A stretch of DNA of 64,000 nucleotides from assembly GCF_015277895.1 (NCBI RefSeq), contig NZ_CP063815.1, forward strand, positions 2,542,001 through 2,606,000. Reading direction: 5' to 3'. Below are positions 39,436 through 48,949 of this stretch, one piece after another (position 1 is the first letter of the stretch; each line of letters begins with the position of its first letter). Both the position numbers and the translations under genes were made by a program. Below the pieces are notes generated by a model. It did no database searches and was not told the origin of the DNA. It saw nothing but the letters and a program-made list of their open reading frames with translations. The stretch is from Microbacterium abyssi (GTDB lineage: Bacteria; Actinomycetota; Actinomycetes; Actinomycetales; Microbacteriaceae).

Positions 39436-41322
39436 CTACTCCGGGAACGGGACGTGCGGGGCACGGCCCGTCGGCGCCTTCTCGAAGTCCTTCTCCGCGC
39501 GGATACGGTCCTTCTCGATGCGCTCGAGCGCGGACTCGACGGATGCCGCGAAGACCTCTCCCCCGGCCTCGCCGGGATGGATGCCGTCACCGGCGAGCAG
39601 GTCCTGATGAGGTGCGATGGCGCCAGACCAGTCCGCGACCCACACATGACGGTGGCTGTCGGCGAATGCCTCGAGGTCGGCGTTCACCCCGGGGATCCAG
39701 TCGCGTGGGGCATGCGCATTGACGAGGATGAGATTGCGGTTCTTGCCCGCAATCTGCGACATCTGGTCGAGCACCTCCCGGTCGACCGGGCCGTTGGTGC
39801 CGAGCCCCACGACGACGTTCTTGCGCAGCTGGCCGTTCGCCTCGAGCGCGCTGAGGATGTCGGGACCCGCCCAGATCGACCGCGACACTTCCGCGTCGAC
39901 GGCTATGCCGGGGAAATCCTCGAGCAGCGAGGGCGCCGAGGCGAGCATCACCGAGTCGCCGACCGCGGTGATCTCGGAGCCGTCGGGAATCGTGATCGCC
40001 TCGGTGGTCGGCTCGGGACTCGGGCTCGGAGGCGGCGTCTTCGCGGCTTCGAGCGCGTCCTCGCCTCGGTTGATCGCCGCGACCGCGGTCGTCGTGTGGG
40101 GAGCATTCACCACGGCCGCCGCCGTGCCTCCGATCGCCACCGCCGCGACGGCCAGGGCCGTGATGCCGGCGAACCTGCTGACGGGCCCGCCGGCGATCCG
40201 CCGGCCGAGCGCGCGCAGCGCATGGCGGAACCCGTACCTGCGGAACGGCAGCTCGACGAGGCGATACGACACGGCCGCCGCGCCCACCGAGATCACCAGC
40301 GAAAGGCCACCGGCCCACACCGGGACACCGGCCTCCGGCCCGAATCCCTGCGTGCCGACGAGCACCAGCACGAGCACCGGCCAGTGCCACAGATAAATGC
40401 CGTACGAGCGGTCCCCGATCCACTTCACGGGCGCGACGTCCATGCCGCGCCCGAACCACGACCCCGGCCACACGCCGGCGAAGACGGCGAGCACCGAGCC
40501 GAAGGTGGCCAGCAGCAGCATTCCGGGGAAGGTCGCGGCATCCGCGGTCTCCGGGAAAGACGCTGCCACCACGATCGCCGCGATGCCCGCCACGCCGGCA
40601 AGCAGCGTCCCGACCTGCATCGACCGCGACCGCATCCATGCCCTGTCCGGCATATTCGCGACGGCGAACGCCAGCGCGATGCCAAGCAGGATGCCGAACG
40701 CGTGCGCATCGGTGCCGAAGTAGGCTCGCGTCACCTCGCCGCCGGCGACGAGCTGCGCCATCCACCATGCCGAACCGCCCGCCGCGACCAGTATGAGGGC
40801 GACGCGCGTCCAGCGTCCGGGGATCAGCAGCACGAGCGGCAGCAGCAGCGGCCAGAGCACGTAGAACTGCTCCTCGACGGCGAGCGACCAGAAGTTGCGG
40901 AACAGCTCGGGAGCCGTCGCGGCGAAGTAGTCGGTTCCATCGGCGACCGCGAGCCAGTTGTAGCTGAATGTCGCAGCGCCCAGCACCTGTCGTCCCATGC
41001 CGACCAGCAGGTCGCCGCCGAGCAGCCAGGCGACCGTCGCGCACACCGTGACAACCACGGCGAGCGCGGGCAGCAGACGACGCGCGCGCCGCCGCCAGAA
41101 GTCGACGAGACGGCGCGGCGAACCGAGCCGTCCGAGCCGCGACGGCCGCATGAGCAGCGAGGTGATGAGGAATCCGCTGATCACGAAGAACACGTCGACG
41201 CCGACGAATCCGCCGAGCAGCGGAGAGCCGGGGAACAGGTGGTAGACGACCACGAGGGTGACCGCGATCGCTCGCAGACCGTCGAGGCCCGCGAACCGCG
41301 TGGGAGTCGTCTGATTCAGCAT
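39436..41322 (-). CDS. AT3 (OafA-like) acyltransferase with one SGNH domain
   Basis: The 628-residue membrane protein starts with the AT3 domain: FAGLDGLRAIAVTLVVVYHL, FVGVDVFFVISGFLITSLLM, WRRRARRLLPALAVV and NFWSLAVEEQFYVLWPL. A C-terminal extracytoplasmic SGNH domain has TAVGDSVMLASAPSL and GDGIHPGEAGG. It probably O-acylates cell-wall or surface sugars. ATG 41322 starts at the conserved region; the longer frame up to 41385 adds residues of shadow composition. Unlike the relative at 23777 it has the usual single SGNH unit and no G-loop leader. It is divergent from truA. Confidence 0.87.
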   Translation of the reverse strand: MLNQTTPTRFAGLDGLRAIAVTLVVVYHLFPGSPLLGGFVGVDVFFVISGFLITSLLMRPSRLGRLGSPRRLVDFWRRRARRLLPALAVVVTVCATVAWLLGGDLLVGMGRQVLGAATFSYNWLAVADGTDYFAATAPELFRNFWSLAVEEQFYVLWPLLLPLVLLIPGRWTRVALILVAAGGSAWWMAQLVAGGEVTRAYFGTDAHAFGILLGIALAFAVANMPDRAWMRSRSMQVGTLLAGVAGIAAIVVAASFPETADAATFPGMLLLATFGSVLAVFAGVWPGSWFGRGMDVAPVKWIGDRSYGIYLWHWPVLVLVLVGTQGFGPEAGVPVWAGGLSLVISVGAAAVSYRLVELPFRRYGFRHALRALGRRIAGGPVSRFAGITALAVAAVAIGGTAAAVVNAPHTTTAVAAINRGEDALEAAKTPPPSPSPEPTTEAITIPDGSEITAVGDSVMLASAPSLLEDFPGIAVDAEVSRSIWAGPDILSALEANGQLRKNVVVGLGTNGPVDREVLDQMSQIAGKNRNLILVNAHAPRDWIPGVNADLEAFADSHRHVWVADWSGAIAPHQDLLAGDGIHPGEAGGEVFAASVESALERIEKDRIRAEKDFEKAPTGRAPHVPFPE

Positions 41323-41407
41323 CTTGGAGAAATCGCGCACCGGCACCCGTCGGCAGGTCACTGCCCGGAAGCCGGGAGAAGTCAAAGCTCCAGCTTAGGC
41401 TGGTCGG

Positions 41408-42250
41408 GTGAGAATCCGCCTGGACATCGCCTATGACGGCACCCACTTCCGCGGCTGGGCGAAACAGCCAGGTCTGCGCACTGTGCAGGGCACCCTCGAG
41501 GCCGCCCTGGCGCGGATCGTCGGCTCGGACGTGCAGTTCGTCGTCGCCGGCAGAACGGATGCCGGGGTCCACGCCGCAGGCCAGGTCGCGCACGTCGACC
41601 TCGACGATGCGCAGTGGGCCCGGATCCAGGCGCGCCACGGTCGCGCTGCATCCGACCCCGCGGGGTCGATCGCCGCACGGATGCGCGGAGTGCTCGGCGC
41701 CTACCCCGACGTCACAGTGCACCGCTCTTCCCTCGCGGCGGAGGGCTTCGACGCGCGATTCTCGGCCATCTGGCGGCGTTACCGATACCGTCTCGCCGAT
41801 GACGTGGCCGGCTTCGATCCGGCGCGCAGGCTCGACACCACCAGCATCCGCGGCGAACTCGACGTCCTGGCGATGGATGCCGCGGCGCAATCCCTGATCG
41901 GCCTGCATGACTTCGCCGCCTACTGCAAGGCGCGCGAGGAGGCCACCACGATCCGCACCCTGCTCGATTACCGGTGGCAGCGGGATGCCGACGGCGTCCT
42001 CGTCGCCCAGGTCAAGGCCGATGCGTTCTGCCACAGCATGGTCCGCGCGCTCGTCGGTGCGTGCGCTGCTGTCGGCGAGCAGCGGCTCGACGTCGCAGAC
42101 CTCGTCGTGCTGCGAGACGCCCTGCGGCGCACCAGCGAGTTCAAGGTGCTCGCCGCGCGCGGGCTGACGCTCACCGAGGTCGGCTATCCGGCCGACGAGC
42201 TGCTCGCGCAGCGTGCCGAGCAGACCAGGGCGCGCCGCGACTCGGAGTAG
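41408..42250 (+). CDS. truA: tRNA pseudouridine synthase A
   Basis: The 280-residue enzyme makes pseudouridine at tRNA positions 38-40. It has the N-terminal RIRLDIAYDGTHFRGWAKQPG, the catalytic aspartate in VAGRTDAGVHAAGQVAHVD, and the C-terminal FCHSMVRALVGACAAVGEQR. It starts at GTG, with only about 85 bases to the divergent acyltransferase start. Length is typical for actinobacterial TruA, which carries a small insert after residue 75. Confidence 0.97.
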   Translation: MRIRLDIAYDGTHFRGWAKQPGLRTVQGTLEAALARIVGSDVQFVVAGRTDAGVHAAGQVAHVDLDDAQWARIQARHGRAASDPAGSIAARMRGVLGAYPDVTVHRSSLAAEGFDARFSAIWRRYRYRLADDVAGFDPARRLDTTSIRGELDVLAMDAAAQSLIGLHDFAAYCKAREEATTIRTLLDYRWQRDADGVLVAQVKADAFCHSMVRALVGACAAVGEQRLDVADLVVLRDALRRTSEFKVLAARGLTLTEVGYPADELLAQRAEQTRARRDSE

Positions 42251-42312
42251 CGCGTTCACCCGCTCCTCGCAGTTTCGTCACCCACGACTCAGGTGTGCGC
42301 AGTAGCGTTGCG

Positions 42313-42984
42313 ATGATGAAGGTCATCTCGTACAACCTGCGCAAGCATCGTGCTGCGACGGAGCTCGAGGAGCTCGTCGACGAGCACGAGCCCGACCTGC
42401 TGTGCCTGCAGGAATGCGACGTGGCGGCGCTGCCCGACGAGATCAGCGGGCTGGCGCTGGCGGATGCCACGCAGGGCAACCGGCTCGGGCTCGCGGTGTA
42501 CTACCGGACCAACACGTTCCGTCTGAAGGACATCCGCACCATCGGGCTCAAGAAGTCCCTGCACGACATCATGCTCAGGCCCGCGCACGAGCGCGTGCTC
42601 GGTGTGCGACTGCAGGACATCGACAACGGCCAGGAGCTGATCGTGGCATCCTTCCACGCCGCGCCGCTGACAGCGCTGAATTCGCTGCGGCGCAACCAGA
42701 TCCGGGCGGCACTGACCGAACTCGAGTCGATGGGTCCGGGTTTGCCCGTGCTCATGGTCGGCGACTACAACTACCCCGTCTTCAAGGAGAACCTCGGTCA
42801 GAACGTGCGCGACCATGGCTACACGCTGACCCTCAGCGACGAGCGCACGTACACGCGGTACCGGGTCTTCAAGGGGCACTACGACTTCGCGACGTCGGAC
42901 GGGTTCCGGATCGACCGCATCCAGACGCTGCCGCAGCGTTCCAGCGATCATCGCCCGATCCTCGTGACCGCGGCGATCGACTGA
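42313..42984 (+). CDS. Endonuclease/exonuclease/phosphatase family protein
   Basis: This 223-residue protein shows the EEP fold motifs: VISYNLRKH at the start, LLCLQECD with the metal-binding glutamate, LMVGDYNYP (usually GDFN), and the C-terminal RSSDHRPILVTA with the catalytic Asp-His pair. It may be a phosphodiesterase or phosphatase acting on nucleic acids or phospholipids; the substrate is not readable. Two adjacent ATG codons (42313 and 42316) are possible starts. It is convergent with metI, 24 bases apart. Confidence 0.85.
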   Translation: MMKVISYNLRKHRAATELEELVDEHEPDLLCLQECDVAALPDEISGLALADATQGNRLGLAVYYRTNTFRLKDIRTIGLKKSLHDIMLRPAHERVLGVRLQDIDNGQELIVASFHAAPLTALNSLRRNQIRAALTELESMGPGLPVLMVGDYNYPVFKENLGQNVRDHGYTLTLSDERTYTRYRVFKGHYDFATSDGFRIDRIQTLPQRSSDHRPILVTAAID

Positions 42985-43008
42985 GACCGCCGAGCAGCAG
43001 AGGCCCGT

Positions 43009-43686
43009 CTACCGTCGCAGGATGCGCTGGGCGAGCCAGTTGCCGAAGATTTGGCCGACCTGCACGATCACGATGATAATCGCCACCGTGACCCAGGTGG
43101 CCTCCTGGTTGAACTGCTGGTAGCCGTAGATGATGGCGAAGTTGCCGAGCCCGCCGCCGCCGATGTAGCCGGCCATGGCCGACATGTCGACGACCGCGAT
43201 GAACATGAACGTGTAGCCGAGGATCAGGGGCGCGAGCGCCTCCGGGATCACGACGCCGAACAGGATCGACAGCCGCTTCGCGCCGATCGCGAGCGCGGCC
43301 TCGACGATCCCCGGATCGACGGCCACAAGGTTCTGCTCGACGACCCGCCCGATCACGACGGCGGCCATGATCGTCATCGGCACGATCGCCGCCTCAGTGC
43401 CGAGCGTCGTGCCGGCGATGGCTTTCGTGACGGGGCCTACGGCGGTAAGGAAGATGATGAACGGAATCGGCCGGATGACGTTGATCACCAGGTTCAGCAC
43501 GTTGAACACGACCCGGTTCGCGAACAGGTTGCCGGGGCGCGTCGCGTACAGCGCGGCGCCGATCAGCAGACCGGCGACCCCGCCGATCAGCAGCGTGACC
43601 GCCACCATATAGACGGTCTCCTGGACCGACTCCCACAGCACCGGTGCCAGCGACGCCCAGTCGGTGGCCGTGCGCACGCCGATCAT
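43009..43686 (-). CDS. metI: Methionine ABC transporter permease
   Basis: The 225-residue protein has five to six membrane helices. The coupling loop EAALAIGAKRLSILFGVVIPEALAPLI carries the EAA motif, followed by the MetI-typical VVDMSAMAGYIGGGGLG. It imports D- or L-methionine with MetN and MetQ. Its start overlaps the metN stop by four bases, so the order is metQ-metN-metI. Confidence 0.93.
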   Translation of the reverse strand: MIGVRTATDWASLAPVLWESVQETVYMVAVTLLIGGVAGLLIGAALYATRPGNLFANRVVFNVLNLVINVIRPIPFIIFLTAVGPVTKAIAGTTLGTEAAIVPMTIMAAVVIGRVVEQNLVAVDPGIVEAALAIGAKRLSILFGVVIPEALAPLILGYTFMFIAVVDMSAMAGYIGGGGLGNFAIIYGYQQFNQEATWVTVAIIIVIVQVGQIFGNWLAQRILRR

Positions 43687-44735
43687 GCCAGCACCTCCGT
43701 CTTCGTGCGGGCCGAGAGTTCGCCGACGACCTCCGCGACGGCATCCGCCTCTGCCTGCACCCGGTAGGTGAGCGTCCCGAGCTGGCGCCCCCGGATGTCC
43801 GTGACGCCGCCGAAGACGACAGCCCTGCGCACACCGTGGCGCTCGAAGACCTCATCGACGTTCTCACTCGTGAACTCGTTCACGTCGACGCTGATGAGCG
43901 TGCCGCCGCCGGTGCGGAGAGCATCCAGGGTCTCGCCCGTCGGCACGCCCTGCGTGACGGCGGCGACGAAGCGCTCGGTGAGCTCGGCGCGCGGATGCGC
44001 GAAGACCCGGTAGGTGTCGCCGCTGTCGACGACGCGGCCGCCGTCCATGACGACGACCTGGTCGCACAGCTCGTGGACGACGGAGATCTGGTGTGTGATG
44101 ACGACGATCGTGATGCCGAGCTCGCGGTTGATCCGCTTGAGGAGGGCGAGCACCTCGCCGGTGGTCTGCGGGTCGAGGGCGCTGGTGGCCTCGTCGGCGA
44201 GGAGGAGCTCGGGGTTCGCGGCGATGGCGCGGGCGATGCCGACGCGCTGCTTCTGCCCTCCGGACAGCGAACGCGGGAACCGGGCGGCCTTGTCGCCGAT
44301 ACCGACGAAGTCGAGCAGCTCGGCGACACGAGGGCCGATGTCGGCCTTCTTCCAGCCCGCGACCTTCAGCGGGTACGCGACGTTGCCGCGCACGGTGCGC
44401 GAGGTGAACAGATTGAACTGCTGGAAGATCATGCCGATCCGGCCTCGGAGCGCGCGCAGCTGACCCTCCGAGGCCCTCCCGACGTCCGTTCCGAGGACGG
44501 TCACGGTGCCGCCGGAGGGCTTCTCGAGCCCGTTGATCAGTCGGACCAGGGTGGACTTCCCCGCTCCCGAGTATCCGATGACGCCGACGATGGAGCCCTG
44601 CCGGACTTCCAGGTCGACGTCTTCGAGGGCGTCGACGACGGGTCCCCTGCGCGTTCCGGGGAACGCCTTGGAGACGTGATCGAACGAGATGATGCTGTTC
44701 GGTCCGCTCGCGCGGGACCCGTCGTCGTGCATCAC
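43683..44735 (-). CDS. metN: Methionine ABC transporter ATP-binding protein
   Basis: The 350-residue ATPase has Walker A VIGYSGAGKSTLVRLINGLE, the signature LSGGQKQRVGIARAIA, Walker B ELLLADEATSALDP and the H-loop VVITHQ. The C-terminal NIL domain (about residues 270-345) is the methionine-sensing domain of this family. It lies 13 bases after metQ and overlaps metI. Confidence 0.95.
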   Translation of the reverse strand: MMHDDGSRASGPNSIISFDHVSKAFPGTRRGPVVDALEDVDLEVRQGSIVGVIGYSGAGKSTLVRLINGLEKPSGGTVTVLGTDVGRASEGQLRALRGRIGMIFQQFNLFTSRTVRGNVAYPLKVAGWKKADIGPRVAELLDFVGIGDKAARFPRSLSGGQKQRVGIARAIAANPELLLADEATSALDPQTTGEVLALLKRINRELGITIVVITHQISVVHELCDQVVVMDGGRVVDSGDTYRVFAHPRAELTERFVAAVTQGVPTGETLDALRTGGGTLISVDVNEFTSENVDEVFERHGVRRAVVFGGVTDIRGRQLGTLTYRVQAEADAVAEVVGELSARTKTEVLA

Positions 44736-44748
44736 TGCTTCAGGTGCT

Positions 44749-45663
44749 TCAGTTCTGCGCGCGCAGCTGATCTTCGAGATCAGTCAGCTCGGCCTGCAGG
44801 TCCTCGGCGGTCCAGTCGCCCTTGAACTGCAGGTTGCCCTGATTCAGCTCGGTGACGGCCGCTTCGACCTCGGTGGAGTGATAAGCGTCGATGATCTTCT
44901 GCCAGCGCGGGTCGTCCTGGTTCTCTTCCTTCACGACGAAGGCGTTGATGTAGGGCGCGAGCTCGGGGTTGTCGAGGTCTTCCTTGAAGATGATCAGGTC
45001 GTCGCCGAGGCCGCCCTTCTGCGCCTGGGTGTTGTTGACGACCGCGGCCTGGGCGCTGCCGTCCTTGAGCGCTGCGACGGTCTGGTTCGTGTCGACGGCG
45101 AGGATCTCGACCTTACTGGAGGTGATGTCCGCCTCGGACGAGAACGCGTTGCCGCCGTCCTCGAGCTCGAGGAGCCCTGCGCTCTGCAGGTTCAGCAGTG
45201 CGCGGGCGAGGTTGGTGGGGTTGTTCGGGATCGCGACGGTCGTGCCGTCGGGGATGCTGTCGGTGTCGGTGAACTCCTCCGAGTACAGCGCGAGCGGGTA
45301 GACGGCGGTGGCGCCGACCGGCACGAGGGTGCCGCCGTTGTTGACGTTGAAGTCGGAGAGGAAGATCAGGTGCTGGAACAGGTTGATGTCGGCTTCGCCG
45401 TCCTGCACGGCCTGGTTCAGTTGCACGCCGTCGGTGATGGTGCGGACTTCGAGGTCGATGCCTTCGTCGGCGAGCTTGTCCTTGAGGATCGTCCAGTGCG
45501 CTTCGGTGCCGTCATCCGCGACCAGGACGAGCTTGCTGTCATCGCCGCCGGTCTCGTTGTCACCGCCGCCAGCGCAGGCCGCCATCGACAGGGTCATGGC
45601 ACCGGCGGCCAGGATGCCGAGGACGGACAGGAGCTTCTTCTTCGCAGGGGAGGTGTTCTTCAC
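44749..45663 (-). CDS. metQ: MetQ/NlpA-family methionine-binding lipoprotein
   Basis: The 304-residue substrate-binding protein starts with a lipoprotein signal whose lipobox is SMAAC (cysteine at about residue 31). NlpA-family blocks follow: ILKDKLADEGIDLEVRTI, LNQAVQDGEADINLFQHLIFL and AIPNNPTNLARALLNLQSAGLL. It captures methionine outside the membrane for MetN-MetI. GTG is the only in-frame start near the signal peptide and no ribosome-binding site is clear. The 86 bases upstream contain no recognisable SAM riboswitch. Confidence 0.94.
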   Translation of the reverse strand: MKNTSPAKKKLLSVLGILAAGAMTLSMAACAGGGDNETGGDDSKLVLVADDGTEAHWTILKDKLADEGIDLEVRTITDGVQLNQAVQDGEADINLFQHLIFLSDFNVNNGGTLVPVGATAVYPLALYSEEFTDTDSIPDGTTVAIPNNPTNLARALLNLQSAGLLELEDGGNAFSSEADITSSKVEILAVDTNQTVAALKDGSAQAAVVNNTQAQKGGLGDDLIIFKEDLDNPELAPYINAFVVKEENQDDPRWQKIIDAYHSTEVEAAVTELNQGNLQFKGDWTAEDLQAELTDLEDQLRAQN

Positions 45664-45749
45664 GAAAGCGAGTGAATCACGTGCGGCGCGAGCGGCCGAT
45701 TCGAGCGGTAACGGCGCGTAACTTCCGCCGGCTCAGCGCTCCCGCCGGG

Positions 45750-46217
45750 TCAGCGTTCGACGAGGATGCCGTCCTCGTCGGCGTACAGGTGCTGGCCGAC
45801 CCGGAACACCACTCCCCCGAACTCGACGTCGACATCGACCTCCCCGGCACCGAGCTTGGCGCTCTTGCGCGGGTTGGTGCCGAGCGCCTTGACGCCGAGC
45901 TCGAGCCCGCCGATCGCAACGCTGTCGCGGATCGCGCCGTGGATCACGACACCCGCCCAGCCATTGGCGACGGCCGATTCGGCGATCAGGTCGCCCATCA
46001 GCGCGGTGTTCAGGGACCCGTCGCCGTCGATCACGAGCACGGCGCCGTCGCCGGGGGTGGCGAGCGTGGCCTTGACGAGCGCGTTGTCCTCGAAGCAGCG
46101 GACGGTGCGGATCGGACCGTCGAACGCCGAGCGTGCGCCGAACGAGCGGAACTGCAACGACACCGACTGGAGGTCGTCGCCGAATTCGTCGTAGAGGTCC
46201 GCGGTGGCTGTGGTCAT
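45750..46217 (-). CDS. rraA: RraA family protein (ribonuclease activity regulator)
   Basis: The 155-residue protein matches Rra[15 protein letters not shown] at the start, [40 protein letters not shown] and [14 protein letters not shown]. In E. coli RraA inhibits RNase E. In actinobacteria the same fold may instead act as a 4-hydroxy-4-methyl-2-oxoglutarate aldolase-like enzyme, so the role is uncertain. ATG 46217 starts the conserved protein; the longer open frame is not supported. Confidence 0.88.
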   Translation of the reverse strand: MTTATADLYDEFGDDLQSVSLQFRSFGARSAFDGPIRTVRCFEDNALVKATLATPGDGAVLVIDGDGSLNTALMGDLIAESAVANGWAGVVIHGAIRDSVAIGGLELGVKALGTNPRKSAKLGAGEVDVDVEFGGVVFRVGQHLYADEDGILVER

Positions 46218-46339
46218 GCGGCCATCCTGGCATGCGCGCATCGGCTGCCTCCAGCTCGGAGGTGGCGCTTCGTGCCGCTGTCGCCGCCTCCGAGCGGCAG
46301 CAGGCGACACCTGCCGAGCAACGGCGACACCGCGAGGAA

Positions 46340-46354
46340 TACCCCTAGGGGGTA
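46340..46354. promoter_or_regulatory. CsoR-like copper operator
   Basis: The near-palindrome TACCCCTAGGGGGTA lies 56 bases before the copper chaperone ATG. It has the C-run/G-run form of CsoR boxes that repress copper-efflux genes until Cu(I) binds the repressor. No csoR gene is in the window. The assignment rests on motif shape and on the genes it precedes. Confidence 0.6.
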
Positions 46355-46410
46355 CTCTGTTATGGTCGAAGCAACACCGAGCGACGACATCCGATCGAAG
46401 GGAACGCGAG

Positions 46411-46620
46411 ATGAGCACCACCGAATACCAGGTGACCGGCATGACCTGCGGACACTGCGAGATGTCCGTGCGCGAAGAGGTCGCCCAGATCGCGGGCGTC
46501 GACGGCATCGATGTCAGCGCTCAGACCGGCAGGCTCGTCGTGACGGCATCCGCCCCTGTCTCCGACGCCGACGTGCTCGCAGCGGTGGGCGAAGCCGGAT
46601 ACTCGGCCGTCCGCGCCTGA
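46411..46620 (+). CDS. copZ: CopZ-like copper chaperone (HMA domain)
   Basis: The 69-residue protein is a single heavy-metal-associated domain with the metal-binding MTCGHC (residues 11-16) and the usual ferredoxin-like ending [10 protein letters not shown]. It delivers Cu(I) to the CopA ATPase encoded seven bases downstream. GAAGGGA eight bases before the ATG is the ribosome-binding site. Control by the CsoR-like palindrome upstream is likely. Confidence 0.92.
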   Translation: MSTTEYQVTGMTCGHCEMSVREEVAQIAGVDGIDVSAQTGRLVVTASAPVSDADVLAAVGEAGYSAVRA

Positions 46621-46627
46621 GAGAACC

Positions 46628-48838
46628 ATGACCAGCGTCGAACTCGAGATCGGCGGCATGACGTGCGCGTCGTGCGCCACGCGAATCGAGCGCAAGCTGA
46701 ACAAGCTCGATGGCATTGCCGCGACCGTCAACTACGCCACTGAGAAGGCGAAGGTCAGCGCGCCGGCGGGGTTCGACGCGAGCCTTCTCATCGCCGAAGT
46801 CGAGAAGGCCGGATACTCCGCGCAGTTCCCCGCTTCGGAGAAGACAGCCCCCGAGCACGCCGAAGACCCCGAACTCACGAGCCTGCGCCGGCGCCTGATC
46901 ATCTCGATCCTCCTCACGGTGCCGGTGGTCCTCATGGCTATGGTCCCGGCACTGCAGTTCACCTACTGGCAGTGGGCATCTCTCACGCTCGCGGCACCGG
47001 TGATCGTGTGGGGCGCATGGCCGTTCCACAGGGCGGCGTGGACGAATCTGCGCCACGGTGCGGCCACCATGGACACCCTCATCTCGATGGGCACTCTCGC
47101 CGCCTTCGGCTGGTCGCTGTACGCGCTCTTCTTCGGCACGGCAGGGATGCCGGGCATGACGCACCCGTTCGAATTCACGCTGTCGCGCTCCGATGGCGCC
47201 GCGAACATCTACCTCGAGGTGGGCGCCGGGGTGACGACCTTCATCCTCGCCGGCCGCTACTTCGAGAAGCGCGCCAAGCGCCAGGCCGGCGCCGCCCTGC
47301 GTGCATTGCTCGAGCTCGGCGCGAAGGACGTCTCGGTGCTGCGCGACGGCACCGAGACGAAGATCCCGGTGGAGGATCTTCGGGTCGGCGATGACTTCGT
47401 CGTGCGGCCGGGCGAGAAGATCGCGACCGACGGCGTCGTGGTGTCGGGGCATTCCGCGGTCGACGCGTCGATGCTCACCGGGGAGTCCGTGCCCGTCGAA
47501 GTCGGCGAAGGGGATGCCGTCACCGGAGCGACCGTGAATGCCAGCGGACGGCTGGTGGTCCGCGCGACCAGGATCGGCTCGGACACGCAGCTCGCGCAGA
47601 TGGCGAAGCTCGTCGAGGAGGCGCAGACCGGCAAGGCCGATGTCCAGCGCCTCGCCGACCGGATCTCCGGCGTCTTCGTGCCGATCGTGCTCGTGATCGC
47701 TCTGGCGGCGCTGGTGGGCTGGCTCGTCGCCGGGTTCCCGGTGTCGGCCGCGTTCACCGCCGCCGTCGCCGTGCTCGTCATCGCCTGCCCGTGCGCGCTG
47801 GGCCTGGCGACGCCGACGGCCCTGCTGGTCGGCACGGGCCGAGGCGCGCAACTGGGCATCCTCATCAAGGGCCCCGAAGTCCTGGAGTCGACGCGCAAGG
47901 TCGACACGGTCGTGCTCGACAAGACCGGCACTGTCACGACGGGCCGCATGGCACTCGTCGACGTCATCCCCGAGGACGGAGTGGATGCTGCCGAGCTGCT
48001 GCGCCTGGCCGGGGCGATCGAGCATGCGTCCGAGCATCCGATCGCCCAGGCGATCGCGTCTCGTGTCGCCGGCGCGATGCCCGCCGTCGAGGATTTCGCG
48101 AGCATCGAGGGCAAGGGCGTGCAGGGCATCGTCGAAGGGCACAGCATCGTCGTCGGGCGCGAGACGCTGCTCGCAGACTGGGGCCTCGCGCTGTCGCCCG
48201 CGGTTGCCGCCGCCAAGGCTCGCGCCGAGGCAGAGGGCAAGACGGTCGTCGCGGCCGGCTGGGACGGCGCCGCGCGCGGCATCCTCGTCGTGGCCGACAC
48301 CGTCAAGCCGACCAGCGCCGAGGCGATCCGCGCGCTGCGCGCGCTGGGACTGACGCCGATCCTGCTCACGGGCGACAACGAGGCGGCCGCGCGCCACATC
48401 GCGGCCGAAATCGGCATCGACGAGGTGATCGCCGAGGTCCTGCCGCAGGAGAAGGTCGCGGTCGTCAATCGCCTGCAATCCGACGGAAAGGTCGTCGCGA
48501 TGGTCGGCGACGGCGTGAACGATGCGCCGGCGCTGGCTCAGGCCGACCTGGGGCTGGCGATGGGCACCGGCACGGACGTCGCGATCGAGGCATCCGACAT
48601 AGCGCTCGTGCGCGGTGATCTGCGCAGCGCGGTCGACGCGATCCGGTTGTCGCGGAAGACGCTCGGCACCATCAGGTCGAACCTGTTCTGGGCGTTCGCG
48701 TACAACGTCGCCGCGATCCCGATCGCCGCGCTCGGGATGCTGAACCCGATGCTCGCGGGCGCGGCGATGGCGCTGTCGAGCGTTTTCGTCGTCGGCAACA
48801 GTCTGCGGCTGCGGGGGTTCCGGAGCTCGATGGGCTGA
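46628..48838 (+). CDS. copA: Copper-translocating P1B-type ATPase
   Basis: The 736-residue pump exports Cu(I). One N-terminal HMA domain has [14 protein letters not shown] (residues 9-22). Membrane helices follow, with the ion-path motif [10 protein letters not shown], the phosphorylation motif [12 protein letters not shown], the P1B-specific HP in ASEHPIAQ and the hinge [16 protein letters not shown]. All catalytic residues are present. It forms an operon with copZ. No terminator with a clear stem follows; a 111-base gap separates it from the kinase gene. Confidence 0.97.
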   Translation: MTSVELEIGGMTCASCATRIERKLNKLDGIAATVNYATEKAKVSAPAGFDASLLIAEVEKAGYSAQFPASEKTAPEHAEDPELTSLRRRLIISILLTVPVVLMAMVPALQFTYWQWASLTLAAPVIVWGAWPFHRAAWTNLRHGAATMDTLISMGTLAAFGWSLYALFFGTAGMPGMTHPFEFTLSRSDGAANIYLEVGAGVTTFILAGRYFEKRAKRQAGAALRALLELGAKDVSVLRDGTETKIPVEDLRVGDDFVVRPGEKIATDGVVVSGHSAVDASMLTGESVPVEVGEGDAVTGATVNASGRLVVRATRIGSDTQLAQMAKLVEEAQTGKADVQRLADRISGVFVPIVLVIALAALVGWLVAGFPVSAAFTAAVAVLVIACPCALGLATPTALLVGTGRGAQLGILIKGPEVLESTRKVDTVVLDKTGTVTTGRMALVDVIPEDGVDAAELLRLAGAIEHASEHPIAQAIASRVAGAMPAVEDFASIEGKGVQGIVEGHSIVVGRETLLADWGLALSPAVAAAKARAEAEGKTVVAAGWDGAARGILVVADTVKPTSAEAIRALRALGLTPILLTGDNEAAARHIAAEIGIDEVIAEVLPQEKVAVVNRLQSDGKVVAMVGDGVNDAPALAQADLGLAMGTGTDVAIEASDIALVRGDLRSAVDAIRLSRKTLGTIRSNLFWAFAYNVAAIPIAALGMLNPMLAGAAMALSSVFVVGNSLRLRGFRSSMG

Positions 48839-48949
48839 TCGGTTATGCAGTTCCCGGTCGCCATGTCAAGGCCGGGGACGGCCGTGAGCTCGGCGTTCTA
48901 GGTTCACCGGTATGCGCGGTTCCCGACCGTGCGATGCAAAGGGTGATCC

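Noticed and set aside
39301..41436. A 711-codon plus-strand open frame opposite the AT3/SGNH gene
   Set aside because: The product is almost pure Arg/Asp/Glu/His shadow sequence, while the minus-strand frame has all AT3 and SGNH motifs.
45664..45749. Possible SAM riboswitch upstream of metQ
   Set aside because: The gap is only 86 bases and shows no SAM-I, SAM-II or SAM-IV core motif.
48869..48882. GGCC-GGGGAC-GGCC before the Ser/Thr kinase gene
   Set aside because: A single four-base stem without further boxes is easily expected by chance at this GC content.
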